Shown here: positions 4,612 to 5,690 of the stretch, in pieces
Layout of the letters: each line of letters starts with the position of its first letter
Position numbering within the stretch: position 1 is the first letter of the stretch
NCBI GenBank assembly: GCA_946187025.1
Contig: CAMHPM010000125.1
Location: 1 to 5,690 of the forward strand
From: an uncultured Prevotellaceae bacterium
GTDB taxonomy: Bacteria; Bacteroidota; Bacteroidia; Bacteroidales; Bacteroidaceae
Direction of reading: 5' to 3'
Length of the DNA: 5,690 nt
The notes under the pieces: model-generated
Databases searched by the model: none
Seen by the model: the letters and a program-made list of their open reading frames with translations, nothing else
Told to the model about the DNA's origin: nothing
Program-made: the position numbers and the translations under genes

Positions 4612-5690
4612 ATGATAAATATATCAGAGGTCTTCGAGACCAACAAGATGATAGAGCAGGAGAACCTCGATGTGCGTACCATCACGATGGGTATCAACCT
4701 GTTGGATTGTGCCAGCGACAACCTTGAGGCTACTTGCAGTGCCATACGTTCGAAAATAAGCAGGCTTGCCAGCCGTCTGGTAAGCGTTGGCGAAGAGATA
4801 TCGCGTGAGTTTGCCATCCCGATTGTCAACAAGCGCGTGTCGGTCACACCCATTGCACTGGTGGGCGCCAACTGCTGCCACACCCCTGCCGACTATGTTG
4901 AGATAGCCCGCACACTCGACGACATTGCATCGGAGATTGGTGTGAACTTCATCGGTGGATACAGTGCCATCGTGTCGAAGGGCATGACCCATAGCGACGA
5001 GTTGCTGATACGTTCCATTCCGCAGGCACTGGCTGCAACGAGCAGGATATGCAGCAGTGTGAACGTGGGTTCGACCAAGACCGGTATCAACATGGATGCA
5101 GTACGCCTCATGGGCGACATCATAAAACAGACGGCACACCTCACTGCTGCCAACGACTCGATAGGTTGTGCCAAGCTGGTGGTGCTGTGCAATGCACCCG
5201 ACGACAACCCGTTCATGGCCGGCGCGTTCCACGGAGTGAGCGAAGCCGATGCCGTCATCAACGTAGGAGTCAGCGGTCCGGGAGTAGTGAAGCATGTGCT
5301 CGAACAGATACCCGATGCCAACTTCGAACTATTGTGTGAAACCATCAAGAAGACCGCATTCAAGATAACCCGTGTAGGCCAGCTCGTGGCACAAGAGGCA
5401 AGCCGCCGACTTGGTGTACCGTTCGGAATAATCGACCTCTCGCTTGCTCCCACACCAGCCATAGGCGACTCTGTGGCCGACATCCTGCGCTGCATCGGTG
5501 TGGAACATGCAGGGGCTCCAGGCACCACTGCGGCCCTCGCACTGCTCAACGACCAGGTGAAGAAAGGCGGAGTGATGGCCAGCAGCTATGTGGGCGGACT
5601 CTCGGGAGCCTTCATCCCAGTGAGTGAAGACCAGGGAATGATTGAAGCAGTTGAAACCGGGGCGCTGACCATAGAAAAGCTCGAAGCCAT
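4612..5690 (+). CDS. UPF0210/DUF711 (PFL family) protein, 3' end outside the window
   Basis: An uninterrupted frame of 359 codons runs to the window edge. I recall about 450 residues for the family, so roughly 90 are missing. Recognisable blocks are NKMIEQENLDVRTITMGINL (11-30), the start of the family, then VNVGSTKTGINMDAVRLMG (150-168), CNAPDDNPFMAGAFHG (193-208), VSGPGVV (219-225), APTPAIGDSVADIL (279-292) and SSYVGGLSGAFIPVSED (324-340). Cysteines at 33, 42, 88-89, 147, 186, 193, 242 and 294 are noted without a claimed role. The 'PFL family' label refers to fold similarity with pyruvate formate-lyase-type enzymes; the radical glycine loop would lie near the C-terminus, outside what can be read, and the reaction is not known. 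It is co-transcribed with the ACT protein, which may sense its substrate or product (inference). The ATG at 4612 gives the usual family N-terminus. Confidence 0.92.
   Translation, partial: MINISEVFETNKMIEQENLDVRTITMGINLLDCASDNLEATCSAIRSKISRLASRLVSVGEEISREFAIPIVNKRVSVTPIALVGANCCHTPADYVEIARTLDDIASEIGVNFIGGYSAIVSKGMTHSDELLIRSIPQALAATSRICSSVNVGSTKTGINMDAVRLMGDIIKQTAHLTAANDSIGCAKLVVLCNAPDDNPFMAGAFHGVSEADAVINVGVSGPGVVKHVLEQIPDANFELLCETIKKTAFKITRVGQLVAQEASRRLGVPFGIIDLSLAPTPAIGDSVADILRCIGVEHAGAPGTTAALALLNDQVKKGGVMASSYVGGLSGAFIPVSEDQGMIEAVETGALTIEKLEA

Noticed and set aside
4254..5549. Three long minus-strand frames (4254-4883, 4624-5295, 4893-5549)
   Set aside because: They lie antisense to the ACT and UPF0210 genes, have no recognisable motifs, and reflect the codon bias of the real genes.

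Overview
The window looks like a Bacteroidales chromosome, most likely a Prevotella/Bacteroides-type organism. The reasons are the Bacteroidetes-style promoters (TTG, 19 bases, TAnnTTTG), the absence of obvious Shine-Dalgarno sequences, secreted proteins ending in a short YNLQGQR...KGIHIIGGRKVL tail, and a WbqC-like gene next to an ACT/UPF0210 gene pair. The genus cannot be fixed from the sequence alone.

Left part (1-3456): three tandem plus-strand paralogues (63-791, 959-2404, 2577-3404) encode signal-peptide-bearing proteins of unknown function. Each carries a module with the order QxMLxxGxxW, (D)GxxYKxIW, REExxxVY, LYDF, PFFPD. The first and third proteins have one module and the second has two in tandem. 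Their 5' parts have diverged strongly, but their 3' ends are almost identical DNA: genes 1 and 3 differ at 3 of the last 162 coding positions, and the similarity resumes beyond the stop codon. This points to gene conversion or reuse of a 3' cassette. Between genes 2 and 3 lies an unlisted relic: about 50 codons of a different C-terminal domain, broken by a one-base shift in an A7 run, whose stop overlaps the start of gene 3 as ATGA. Gene 2 has its own clear promoter, with a perfect 8-bp inverted repeat placed between the -33 and -7 elements.

Middle (3510-4085, minus strand): a complete WbqC-like family gene, convergent with gene 3 and divergent from the genes to its right.

Right part (4290-5690, plus strand): an ACT-domain regulator-like protein (UPF0237 type) followed 49 bases later by a UPF0210/DUF711 'PFL family' gene that runs off the window end. 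The two form a conserved pair and a likely operon read from a good promoter at 4234-4264. The 204-bp divergent spacer (4086-4289) holds two likely promoters and several AATTGA/TCAATT boxes, in two pairs with the same 14-bp spacing, which may be operators.

The left part is a variable, accessory-like surface-protein locus; the right part looks like conserved core genome.
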